Assembly: GCA_047621345.1 (NCBI GenBank)
Contig: JBLHLW010000033.1
Span: 1 to 45,617 of the forward strand
Direction of reading: 5' to 3'
DNA length: 45,617 bases
Source: Actimicrobium sp047621345
GTDB lineage: Bacteria > Pseudomonadota > Gammaproteobacteria > Burkholderiales > Burkholderiaceae_D
The translations under genes and the position numbers were made by a program. Numbering within the stretch: position 1 is the stretch's first letter; each line of letters begins with the position of its first letter. The notes below the pieces were generated by a model. It was not told the DNA's origin. It was given only the letters and a program-made list of their open reading frames with translations, and did not search any database. This document shows, piece by piece, positions 19,740 through 27,519 of the stretch.

Positions 19740-20714
19740 TCAAGCGACCTGCCCGCGTTCACGCGTCGCCACCACAACGTTGGCGAGCATGTCAGTGACC
19801 AGCCCGGCGAGGCCGATGCGGGGCTGCCAGTCCCAGTCGCGACGGGCAGCCGCATCGTCGAGGCTGTGCGGCCAGGTATCCGCAATGGTCTGGCGCGCAT
19901 CCGGCGCATAGTTGACCTCGAAGCCGGGCCGTTGCGTGCGGATGGCGGCTGCCAGTTGCGCCGGATTGAAACTCAGGCCGGCCACGTTGTAGGCCGAGCG
20001 CACTGCGATCCGCTCGGCCGGTGCGTCCATCAGTGCGATGGTGGCGCGGATTGCATCGGGCATGTAGATCATCGGCAGTATGGTGTCGGCCAACAAGTAG
20101 CACTGGTAAGGCTCATCGCACAGCGCCGCATGGAAAATCGCAATCGCATAATCAGTCGTCCCGCCGCCGGGCGGCGAACGGAAACTGATGATGCCGGGAT
20201 AGCGGATGCTGCGCACGTCGACGCCATATTTGCTGAAGTAATACGCGCACAGGCGTTCGCCGGCCAGTTTGCTAATCCCGTAGATCGTGGTCGGATCCAT
20301 CACCGTCTGTTGCGGCGTGTTGTCCTGCGGCGTCCCCGGTCCGAAGGCGGCGATCGACGAGGGCCAGAATACCCGCAGCGGTCGACCGGCGGCACTGCGC
20401 TCTCGCGCGATCTCCAGAATATTGAGCAAGCCATCCATGTTCAGGCTCCAGGCCTTCAATGGCTCCTGCTCACCGGTGACCGACAACAACGCAGCAAGCT
20501 GGTAGACCTGCGTGATGCCATAGGTGTCGATGATGCGCGCTACCAGACGGCGATCGAGCACGTCGATGGCTTCGTAGTGCGCAGCACCAAATGGATTGCG
20601 CGGACCAAGGTCAGCAGCGATCACATTGTCGGCACCATGCTGCAAGGCCAGCGCGACGACCAGTTCATTGCCGATCTGGCCATTGGCGCCGATGACGAGG
20701 ATGCGCTCCATCAT
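19740..20714 (-). CDS. L-threonine 3-dehydrogenase, NAD-dependent epimerase/SDR type
   Basis: This 324-residue extended short-chain dehydrogenase has the NAD motif GANGQIG (9-15), Ser at WPSSIAAFG (about 119-120) and catalytic Tyr145-x3-Lys149 (YGISK). The PSSIAAFGP and SIRYPGIIS patterns fit the archaeal/Flavobacterium-type L-threonine dehydrogenase, which differs from the zinc enzyme of E. coli. It oxidises L-threonine to 2-amino-3-ketobutyrate, the substrate of the overlapping upstream gene kbl. The start ATG at 20714 overlaps the kbl stop (ATGATGA arrangement, with a second ATG three bases later). It could in principle be another sugar epimerase, but the kbl partner argues for threonine dehydrogenase. 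Confidence 0.87.
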   Translation of the reverse strand: MMERILVIGANGQIGNELVVALALQHGADNVIAADLGPRNPFGAAHYEAIDVLDRRLVARIIDTYGITQVYQLAALLSVTGEQEPLKAWSLNMDGLLNILEIARERSAAGRPLRVFWPSSIAAFGPGTPQDNTPQQTVMDPTTIYGISKLAGERLCAYYFSKYGVDVRSIRYPGIISFRSPPGGGTTDYAIAIFHAALCDEPYQCYLLADTILPMIYMPDAIRATIALMDAPAERIAVRSAYNVAGLSFNPAQLAAAIRTQRPGFEVNYAPDARQTIADTWPHSLDDAAARRDWDWQPRIGLAGLVTDMLANVVVATRERGQVA

Positions 20715-21928
20715 GCGGCTCCGGTGTTGTCGAGCAAGCCCAGCTCACGTCCGGCTTGCTCGAACGCAGCCAGCGCCGCATCGAGTTGCCCGGTCGTATG
20801 CGCAGCCGACAATTGCACCCGCACACGCGCCTGTCCCATCGGCACTACCGGATAAAAGAAGCCGGTCACCAGCACGCCAAGTTCGTACAGGCGCGCAGCA
20901 AAACGCTGTGCCACCGGTGCATCGAACAGCATCACTGGCACCACCGGATGGGAGCCTGGCTTGATCGTGAAACCCAGCGCGGCAATCGCACTACGAAAAT
21001 AGGCGGTGTTGGCATGCAGTCGGTCACGCAGTTCGGTGGACGACGCGAGCCGCTCCAGCACAGCCAGCGAAGCGCCGGCAATGGCAGGTGCAAGACTGTT
21101 CGAAAATAAATAAGGACGGGATTTCTGGCGCAGCATGTCGATGACTTCCTGGCGCGCCGCCGTAAATCCACCCATGGCACCACCGAGCGCCTTGCCCAGT
21201 GTGCCGGTGATGATATCGACCCGGCCCATCACACCATGATGTTCATGCGTGCCACGTCCGTTTGCGCCCATGAAGCCCGAGGCATGGCATTCGTCGATCA
21301 TGACCAGCGCGCCGTACTGGTCGGCCAGATCGCAAATCCTGTCGAGCTGGGCAATCGTGCCATCCATCGAAAACACGCCATCGGTGGCGATCACTACCTG
21401 ACGCTTGCCGGCGGCGGCCTGCAATTGCAGCTCGAGATCAGCCATGTCGTTGTGCTGAAAACGATAGCGCGCTGCCTTGCACAAGCGCACGCCATCAATG
21501 ATCGAGGCATGGTTGAGGGCATCGGAAATAATCGCGTCTTCATCGGTAAACAATGGCTCGAACAACCCACCATTGGCATCGAACGCCGCGGCATACAGAA
21601 TCGTGTCTTCCATCCCGAGGAATGTCGAGAGCGCCTGCTCAAGCTGTTTGTGGACGGTTTGCGTACCGCAAATGAAGCGCACCGACGACAGCCCGTAACC
21701 GAATTGCTCGGTCGCAGCGACGGCTGCGCGTACCATCGATTCCTCACCGGACAGACCAAGGTAATTGTTCGCACACAGGTTGATCAGCGTGCGGCCGTCA
21801 TCGCACACCACTTCGGGGCCCTGGCGCGAAGCCAGCACCCGTTCATTTTTGTACAAGCCAGCGTCTTTTAATCGATCCAGCTCTTGCTCCAGCCCGGCAA
21901 AAAAAGTTTTCTTGTTGTTGATGCTCAT
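20711..21928 (-). CDS. kbl: 2-amino-3-ketobutyrate CoA ligase (glycine C-acetyltransferase)
   Basis: This 405-residue PLP enzyme of the alpha-oxoamine synthase family cleaves 2-amino-3-ketobutyrate with CoA to glycine and acetyl-CoA. PLP lysine is Lys246 in TGTLGKALGG; IDECHASGFMG (Asp212, His215) binds the cofactor ring; LCANNYLGL near residue 51 is a family mark. GAGG precedes the ATG at 21928. It is first in the kbl-tdh pair, reading away from the duplicated regulator 5' region. Its promoter therefore lies in the left 144-nt repeat, now 14 kb from the intact regulator gene. Confidence 0.96.
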   Translation of the reverse strand: MSINNKKTFFAGLEQELDRLKDAGLYKNERVLASRQGPEVVCDDGRTLINLCANNYLGLSGEESMVRAAVAATEQFGYGLSSVRFICGTQTVHKQLEQALSTFLGMEDTILYAAAFDANGGLFEPLFTDEDAIISDALNHASIIDGVRLCKAARYRFQHNDMADLELQLQAAAGKRQVVIATDGVFSMDGTIAQLDRICDLADQYGALVMIDECHASGFMGANGRGTHEHHGVMGRVDIITGTLGKALGGAMGGFTAARQEVIDMLRQKSRPYLFSNSLAPAIAGASLAVLERLASSTELRDRLHANTAYFRSAIAALGFTIKPGSHPVVPVMLFDAPVAQRFAARLYELGVLVTGFFYPVVPMGQARVRVQLSAAHTTGQLDAALAAFEQAGRELGLLDNTGAA

Positions 21929-21980
21929 GATGTCCTCGACGATTGACAGGATCGATTCGTGATCTCTGAATCAATCCGTT

Positions 21981-22124
21981 GGTTTTATTAAATTCCATTA
22001 TGTAGAACTTATTTTCAATATAGTGGATATTAGCAGCACTTATCCACTTTGTAACCCCGCCCATGAAAACACCTCCCGGACCGGCCTCCCGTCCCGAAGC
22101 CGGCGCCACGCTGCAACGCATGCG
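21981..22124. repeat. Left 144-nt direct repeat bounding the accessory region
   Basis: It aligns without gaps to 36394-36537, with about 17 mismatches by hand count. It covers the kbl/regulator divergent promoter region and the first codons of an XRE-cupin regulator. A stretch shared exactly by both copies includes ATTCCATTATGTAGAACTT (from 21992), an imperfect palindrome that could be the regulator's operator. Confidence 0.88.
22063..22124 (+). pseudogene. Truncated 5' end of an XRE-cupin regulator
   Basis: The ATG at 22063 opens a frame encoding MKTPPGPASRPEAGATLQRM, matching the N-terminus of the intact regulator at 36476. Homology stops after about 20 codons. The frame runs on into IS66 transposase-derived sequence and ends at TAA 22201-22203, giving a 46-codon chimera without a complete helix-turn-helix. 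Confidence 0.85.
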
Positions 22125-22137
22125 CCGCGACAGCACG

Positions 22138-22350
22138 GTGGTCGCGCTAGTTGTCGCTCCTGACGGACCGCACGCCAGTGCGGTCATCTACTCGCTGCTG
22201 TAAGAGGCGAAAGCCAACGGGGTGGAACCATCCCTGTGGCTGCGTCGTGTATTGCGGGCGCGGCCAGCGGCCACGACAGTCGATGAGGTGGAGGCGCTGT
22301 TGCCGTGGAATTTCCATGACACGAAGTTGAACACTGTTACCGGGGATTAA
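22138..22350 (+). mobile_element. Remnant of an IS66-family transposase (TnpC C-terminus)
   Basis: In one frame the sequence reads ASAVIYSLL-stop-EAKANGVEPSLWLRRVL...TVDEVEALLPWNFH...GD-stop. IYSLxExAKANGxEPxxxLRxVL and EALLPWN are characteristic of the IS66 TnpC C-terminus. There is an internal TAA at 22201-22203. Only the last 60-70 codons remain and tnpA/tnpB are missing, so it is inactive. GGAGCGCTTGCC at about 22367 faintly resembles an IS66 end. Confidence 0.75.
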
Positions 22351-22647
22351 ACAGCCTGTCATTTATGGAGCGCTTGCCAAAAGGCGACCAGATCAGGGCA
22401 TCACAATCATGATCTTGGTGCTTGCCCATGAAAATGGACCCCAAAGTGTCGTCACTGCTAAACGCTTTTCTGCGTCACAAGGCTAGTTCATCGCCCTGCC
22501 CGGCCAAGTCTATACGGGCCTTGTCTCCGACATACCCGTGGAATCACGGACTCCGTTTCAGACTCATACCTCATTAGACAATACTAAAAGTAGACTTTTA
22601 TCCCAATGCTGCTAAAGTTGGTACCATAAATTACCGTCAGGAAAAAA
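22351..22647. other. Non-coding stretch before the GGDEF-EAL gene
   Basis: I see no gene here. An inverted repeat AAAAGTAGACTTTT lies at about 22585-22598, roughly 50 nt before the start codon, and may be an operator. The gene has AGGAAAAAA directly before its ATG. No convincing -35/-10 pair was found. Confidence 0.4.
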
Positions 22648-25098
22648 ATGGAGACAATAAATGCACAGCACGCACTCAGCGCGGAGCTCCAAAGGCGGGA
22701 AGAACGGTATTCACTGCTGGGAGAACTATCCCAGAGTCTTTGGTTTGCCGGTGATGCGCCGCTTATGTTGCAAGGCTTTTGCAAAGCGCTGGTAGCCAAG
22801 GCAGGCTACGTGAGCGTGCAAGTAGCGCTGTATGTCGATAACCAATCAACAATTTACGAGGCCAATGCCGATCAACCGCCGCCCGATATGGCGCTACAGC
22901 ATTTGGTGATGCCACTGGGGCGTTACGGCGTACCCGTTGCCCAGTTGCAGGTGAGCGCCGCCTTTGATCTGAGTGACGGCTCCCAAGCCCACACCATGTT
23001 GATGCGCATTGCGGGGGCGTTGGTGGAGTCCATTCTCGCCCTGAGGCAAAACAGTACCCAGCGTGATTTGCAGTCCAACGGGGAATTACTTGCCTTATCG
23101 GTGCGCCAAAGTCCGTTAGCGGTGGTGATTACCAATGCGACGGGCCAGTTGGAGTATTGCAACGACAGTTATTGCAAAGCGTCGGGTTTTACGGCACAAG
23201 AGCTGGCGGGAGCAGAGGTGCTATGGAAAGCCCAAGACCCGACAGAAAAGCGATACCGCAAAGAGATATTCGAATTAAAAGCTGGCGAACACTGGCAAGG
23301 CGAAGTACAGAGCACACGCAAGAATGGCAGCACCTATTGGGAACGCCAAGTGGTGAGCGGTCTTTGCACAAAGGAAGGCCAAATCACCCATTGGGTTGCG
23401 ATACAGCAAGACATTGCAGCCAACACGTTTCATCCCAAAAAAATCGAGCCAGCACTACTGCTGCGCGAGCAAGCTTTGGTCTCCAGTAGCAACGGCATCA
23501 TGATCACACATAGCAATGGCAATGATCACTCCGTTGTTTACGTCAACCCGGCGTTTGAACGAATCACGGGTTACAGCGCGCATGAGGTGGCTGGGCGCGA
23601 AGGGATATTTTTGGTGGGCGATGATCTGGACCAACCCGATTTGGAAGAAATTCGCACGGCACTGCGCGAAAAACGCGAAGGCCGGGCGCTGCTGCGCAAC
23701 TACCGCAAAGATGGCACGCAGTTTTGGAACGAGTTGACCATCGCCCCGGTAAAAGAGGCGAGTGGTGCCCAAACGACGCACTTTGTGAGTGTGATTAACG
23801 ATGTCAGTGATCGGCTGAATTATCAAAAAGAGCTCGAATACCAGGCCACTCGCGACGGTCTAACTGGCCTAGCTAACCGCAATTTGCTCAATGACCGGAT
23901 GACGCAAGGAATTGCGTCGGCTAAACGCAAAACCGTGTTGATGGGGCTGATGTTGTTGGATTTGGACCATTTCAAGTCAATCAATGATGCATCGGGCCAC
24001 GGCGCAGGGGATGAAGTGCTCAAAGAGGTTTCCAAACGACTCATCAACTGCGTGCGCGAAACCGATACCGTGGCCCGCTTGGGCGGAGACGAATTTGTCA
24101 TCTTGCTCACAGACTTGTCAGAGATAGGTGACGTCGATGTCATCGCCGAAAAAATCCTGATCGCCCTGTCCAAGCCGCTGCCCTTTGGTGAGCACGATGT
24201 AGCGGTCACGGCAAGCATTGGCATCTCTTGTTACCCGCGAGATGGCGACCATGGCGAGGTCTTGTTGCGTTACGCTGACATTGCCATGCACCGGGTCAAG
24301 GAACACGGGCGCAATGGCGTGTGTCAATTTGTGCCTGAGATGGCCGGCACCGCCATACGCATCATGAATATGGAAGATGCCATGCGCAACGGCCTGGAGC
24401 GTGGTGAATTCAGGCTGCACTACCAGCCCAAGATGGACATGAGCAGCGGGCGTATGGTGGGTGCTGAAGCGCTGGTGCGCTGGCAGCATCCGCAAATTGG
24501 GTTGATTCATCCGATTGAGTTCATCACGCTCGCGGAGGAGTCTGGCCTGATATTGCCATTGGGAGAATGGGTGTTGGCCGAGGCCTGCCGCCAGCAGGTG
24601 GCATGGGAGAAGGATGGCATTGTGGGAGTACAAATTTCAGTCAACATCTCTCCGCGCCAGTTCCGCCAGGACGACTTGGCGGAACGCGTGAAAGCCATTT
24701 TTAGTGAAACGCGGGTCGACCCGGCCCGGATTATCCTGGAGCTCAGCGAGAGCATTGTCATGCACGATGTCAGTACCACCAACGTCACGCTCAAAGACCT
24801 TAACAATTTGGGCGTGGGCTTGTCATTGGACAACTTTGGCGCGGGTTACTCGAGCTTGGTACATTTGCGCAAATATCACATTAGCGAGTTAAAGATAGAT
24901 AAGTCGCTCATTAACGACATCCACACCAACCCGGACAGCGCGGCCATCGTGGGGGCCATCATTGCCATGGCCACCAGCCTGGGATTGCAAGTGGTGGCAC
25001 AAGGCGTGGAGCACCTGGAGCAGGTGGACATGCTTCGCCAGTTGGGGTGTCAGTACGTGCAGGGATACTATTTTGGGCGCCCTTTGGAATGTGCCTAA
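22648..25098 (+). CDS. PAS-GGDEF-EAL cyclic-di-GMP signalling protein
   Basis: This 816-residue protein has no obvious membrane segment. A GAF-like N-terminal region (to about 150) is followed by PAS 1 (about 155-260), PAS 2 (about 275-390), GGDEF (about 400-560) and EAL (about 575-816). The diguanylate cyclase site is intact (RLGGDEF, 479-483). In the EAL half, EAL (607-609), SVNIS, ELSES and LKIDKS are present, but the usual DDFGTG is LDNFGAG (Asn729 for the second Asp) and the usual AEGVE is AQGVE (Gln785 for Glu). Both replaced residues are catalytic in studied EAL enzymes. It may thus make c-di-GMP and only bind it, or have weak hydrolysis. It lies next to the type IVb pilus cluster, pointing toward it. 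Confidence 0.92.
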   Translation: METINAQHALSAELQRREERYSLLGELSQSLWFAGDAPLMLQGFCKALVAKAGYVSVQVALYVDNQSTIYEANADQPPPDMALQHLVMPLGRYGVPVAQLQVSAAFDLSDGSQAHTMLMRIAGALVESILALRQNSTQRDLQSNGELLALSVRQSPLAVVITNATGQLEYCNDSYCKASGFTAQELAGAEVLWKAQDPTEKRYRKEIFELKAGEHWQGEVQSTRKNGSTYWERQVVSGLCTKEGQITHWVAIQQDIAANTFHPKKIEPALLLREQALVSSSNGIMITHSNGNDHSVVYVNPAFERITGYSAHEVAGREGIFLVGDDLDQPDLEEIRTALREKREGRALLRNYRKDGTQFWNELTIAPVKEASGAQTTHFVSVINDVSDRLNYQKELEYQATRDGLTGLANRNLLNDRMTQGIASAKRKTVLMGLMLLDLDHFKSINDASGHGAGDEVLKEVSKRLINCVRETDTVARLGGDEFVILLTDLSEIGDVDVIAEKILIALSKPLPFGEHDVAVTASIGISCYPRDGDHGEVLLRYADIAMHRVKEHGRNGVCQFVPEMAGTAIRIMNMEDAMRNGLERGEFRLHYQPKMDMSSGRMVGAEALVRWQHPQIGLIHPIEFITLAEESGLILPLGEWVLAEACRQQVAWEKDGIVGVQISVNISPRQFRQDDLAERVKAIFSETRVDPARIILELSESIVMHDVSTTNVTLKDLNNLGVGLSLDNFGAGYSSLVHLRKYHISELKIDKSLINDIHTNPDSAAIVGAIIAMATSLGLQVVAQGVEHLEQVDMLRQLGCQYVQGYYFGRPLECA

Positions 25099-25159
25099 GC
25101 GCCTGTCAGACTTAGGGAATCGAAGCAAAAAAATAGCTGGGCGAGGACAGACTTTGCCG

Positions 25160-25195
25160 CTTTCCTGGCCAATAGCGCGCTATTGGCCGAGAAAG
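25160..25195. terminator. Long hairpin between convergent genes
   Basis: A 22-nt perfect palindrome (half-site GGCCAATAGCG, 25167-25188) is extended by CTTTC/GAAAG arms with a two-base mismatch. It lies between the ends of the GGDEF-EAL gene and the convergent pilus cluster. There is no T-run, so its role as terminator is inferred from position. Confidence 0.5.
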
Positions 25196-25266
25196 CAGTG
25201 CAACATGGACCACCCAGGTATCTTTGCCGGGGATTCTGCCTAAGTCCGGCAGGCTTTTGGAGTGGG

Positions 25267-25725
25267 CTATTGCGCCCTATTTTCAGGGACTGGCGGCGGC
25301 GCGAACCGTTGCGCGTGGCCCAGCACCTTTTTCGCGTAAGCCAACCGCTTGCTGGGTGTTACCGCGTTATAGGCGCCCAAGGCATTGACGGTATAACCAA
25401 GCTGGCGAATATTGCCCGCCAAAATCCAGGCACCCACATGCAGGTTAACGCAGGGATCTAACAAATGCTGTTCGGTCACGCCATAGCGGCGCAGGGTTGG
25501 CAACCAGCCCGAGTTGATCTGCATGAGGCCAATGTCCTGCGTGCCGTTAGGGTTGCGCCCCACAGCGGCCGGGTTAAAGTTGGACTCCTGTTTGGCAATG
25601 GCCAGCAGCAAAGCCTTGGGCACCTGATGGGCTTGGGCCGCCTCGTCAAAGCACGTGGCCTGCGCTGCCTGAACTGAGCCCAACGAGATCAGCAACACCA
25701 ACGACCGCCAGACAGACAGATCCAT
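25267..25725 (-). CDS. Lytic transglycosylase of the type IVb pilus cluster (PilT/VirB1 type)
   Basis: This 152-residue exported SLT-domain protein has catalytic Glu47 in AIAKQESNFNP, then GLMQIN (about 67-72) and a late GAYNAV motif. The start chosen is the ATG at 25725, giving a good signal peptide (LVLLISLGSVQAAQA). In-frame starts up to 25893 exist but add a basic stretch unlike a signal. Such enzymes open peptidoglycan locally so that a secretion or pilus machine can cross it; the R64 counterpart is named PilT (not the type IVa retraction ATPase). It is last in the cluster, about 190 nt after the PilV-like gene. Confidence 0.82.
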   Translation of the reverse strand: MDLSVWRSLVLLISLGSVQAAQATCFDEAAQAHQVPKALLLAIAKQESNFNPAAVGRNPNGTQDIGLMQINSGWLPTLRRYGVTEQHLLDPCVNLHVGAWILAGNIRQLGYTVNALGAYNAVTPSKRLAYAKKVLGHAQRFAPPPVPENRAQ

Positions 25726-25916
25726 CAAACGACCCACCCGCCTGACGCCGAGAACTGATGTGTGCCCAAAGGCTCTTATTAAATGCATGACTACAGCTTC
25801 TTCTAATTGATGCCCTCGCTTATAAATGAACCTAGACAGCCTAGAGGCAAACAGCGCAAATATAAAATACCGAAATAAATAACTAGCCATCAAAGACTCA
25901 AATGTTTAATTTTTAG

Positions 25917-27479
25917 TCAGTTTGATAGGTGGCTATTAACTTTGTAAAATCTATACGAAATAGCATGGTTAGTATGAGGAGTGTAATAATTAAGACGCCA
26001 GCAGCTATTTGAATCTCCAATTTGGAAAAGATAAAACTTCAAATTTTGCGCGACATTAACTTCCTTAGTCTCTATGGCATCTTGTCTACAGGGATAATAA
26101 TCGTAATTATCCAAAGGATTCAGATTGCCTAGCCTTTCCAATTTCTTATCAGCATCAACACGGGGGCAAAAATTATCTTCAAAATTGACCCCTCCTTGAT
26201 CAATTGCGATCAATGAAGGCATGCCCCAGTCCTTGCCGCAGATTTTTTCACCACGTCCATTTTTTAATTCAATTTCACCATATTCACCATCATTAGTTTT
26301 AGGGAGCGAAATACTGACTGACATAGCTTCAGCGATGTCTACGCCCTTAGCCTTAAGCAGTTGCCACTTCCCGTCTTTGTCACAAACAACCACTGCTTTT
26401 GTATCTGTCATGAACGCTATTGATTCGGAATTAGGGTCACAGAGACCAACGTTGGGTGGTTTTTGCGGGAGTCTGAATTTCTCCCCAGCGTCAATCGTAC
26501 CGCCGGTAATCTCTTTGGCGTCAAAATATTGCACGTTATTCAGGTTCTTATTGTTAAAATCCCAATTTCCCAAGGGCGGTGCGCTGCCATCGCGGCGGGT
26601 AAATACCTGAAAACCTGAGCTGCCATAACCGCCGCGCACCCCCAATATGCCTGCCAGCCCCGTCGTGCCAGACCGTACCGGGTTGGATATCTTGACGAAA
26701 TTATTATCGACAATCGCATCTACCGCCCCCGGCTTGGCTCGGCCCACAAGGTCAAGCGCAAGGTTGGTGGTACCAAAAGAGACTGACATGCCCGCATCGT
26801 TGGGCAACGCGCTCAAGGCCTCGCCCAAAATGTTGTACAACTGGTTGTCAACATTGGCGTAAGGGCGGACATTGAACACCACCGAGCGCAAGTCGCGCCG
26901 CTGGCTAGCATCGGGGCACTGTGTCAAGTTGGTGGTGGGGACGGCGGTATTGGTGCAAACCACCTCGATTAAGATGCCAAAAGTGTGCGGGGCCGCAGTG
27001 CCATTAGCCTGTTGAACGACGGTAGTATCGGGCCGCAACAAAGGACCCGCCTGGCCTTGCTGCAAGTAGCCAAGGTTAACCAAATCCGCTATGGTGGGCT
27101 GCAAGGCATTGACAACTGAGAGTACCCCTGAGCCTGAGGGCACTAAATTTCTGGTGCAATTGGCAGTGATGGGTGTACCTGCGCCTACACGCCAGGTGGT
27201 AATGCCGCATTCTTGTGGCATGTCCACCAAAATGGGCCAATGGTTCATCATGTAGGTGCCCACCGCGTTGTTCACCGTCTTGTACTGCTCGGCCAAAGCG
27301 TACGCAGTGTCGTCCTGCAGTTGCCGCTTGTAGTAGGTCATACCAGAGACGATCATCATGCCAGCAATAACAACGGCAATAGCCAACTCTGCCAGCGCAA
27401 AGCCGCGCACGCGGGACTGTACATGCGCTTTTTTAATGCGCCTTAAAACAGGACGATAGAGCCTATTTATTAAAAACAT
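25917..27479 (-). CDS. PilV-like type IVb minor pilin / tip adhesin
   Basis: This 520-residue prepilin has a 26-residue basic leader and the site RVRG^FALAELAIAVVIAGMM (Gly -1, Phe +1, Glu +5). The size is several-fold that of a structural pilin and resembles PilV of plasmid R64, whose C-terminus binds recipient surface sugars. The first two thirds are Gly/Thr/Asn-rich. From about 26560 downwards, the C-terminal part is more AT-rich and rich in Lys, Asp, Tyr and Cys, and looks like a separate module. No shufflon repeats or recombinase are seen. The ATG at 27479 is preferred to a GTG 12 nt upstream. It sits between pilR and the transglycosylase gene. Confidence 0.8.
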   Translation of the reverse strand: MFLINRLYRPVLRRIKKAHVQSRVRGFALAELAIAVVIAGMMIVSGMTYYKRQLQDDTAYALAEQYKTVNNAVGTYMMNHWPILVDMPQECGITTWRVGAGTPITANCTRNLVPSGSGVLSVVNALQPTIADLVNLGYLQQGQAGPLLRPDTTVVQQANGTAAPHTFGILIEVVCTNTAVPTTNLTQCPDASQRRDLRSVVFNVRPYANVDNQLYNILGEALSALPNDAGMSVSFGTTNLALDLVGRAKPGAVDAIVDNNFVKISNPVRSGTTGLAGILGVRGGYGSSGFQVFTRRDGSAPPLGNWDFNNKNLNNVQYFDAKEITGGTIDAGEKFRLPQKPPNVGLCDPNSESIAFMTDTKAVVVCDKDGKWQLLKAKGVDIAEAMSVSISLPKTNDGEYGEIELKNGRGEKICGKDWGMPSLIAIDQGGVNFEDNFCPRVDADKKLERLGNLNPLDNYDYYPCRQDAIETKEVNVAQNLKFYLFQIGDSNSCWRLNYYTPHTNHAISYRFYKVNSHLSN

Positions 27480-27519
27480 ATCATCACTCACTTTCTGTCT
27501 TAATTACCCAAATACCGCT

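Noticed and set aside
19866..20855. Long plus-strand reading frame opposite tdh and the end of kbl
   Set aside because: Antisense shadow of two well-supported enzyme genes in GC-rich DNA.
25917..27479. Shufflon (invertible segments) at the 3' end of the PilV-like gene
   Set aside because: No 19-bp R64-type repeats, no inverted partial pilV tails and no Rci-type recombinase gene are visible nearby.
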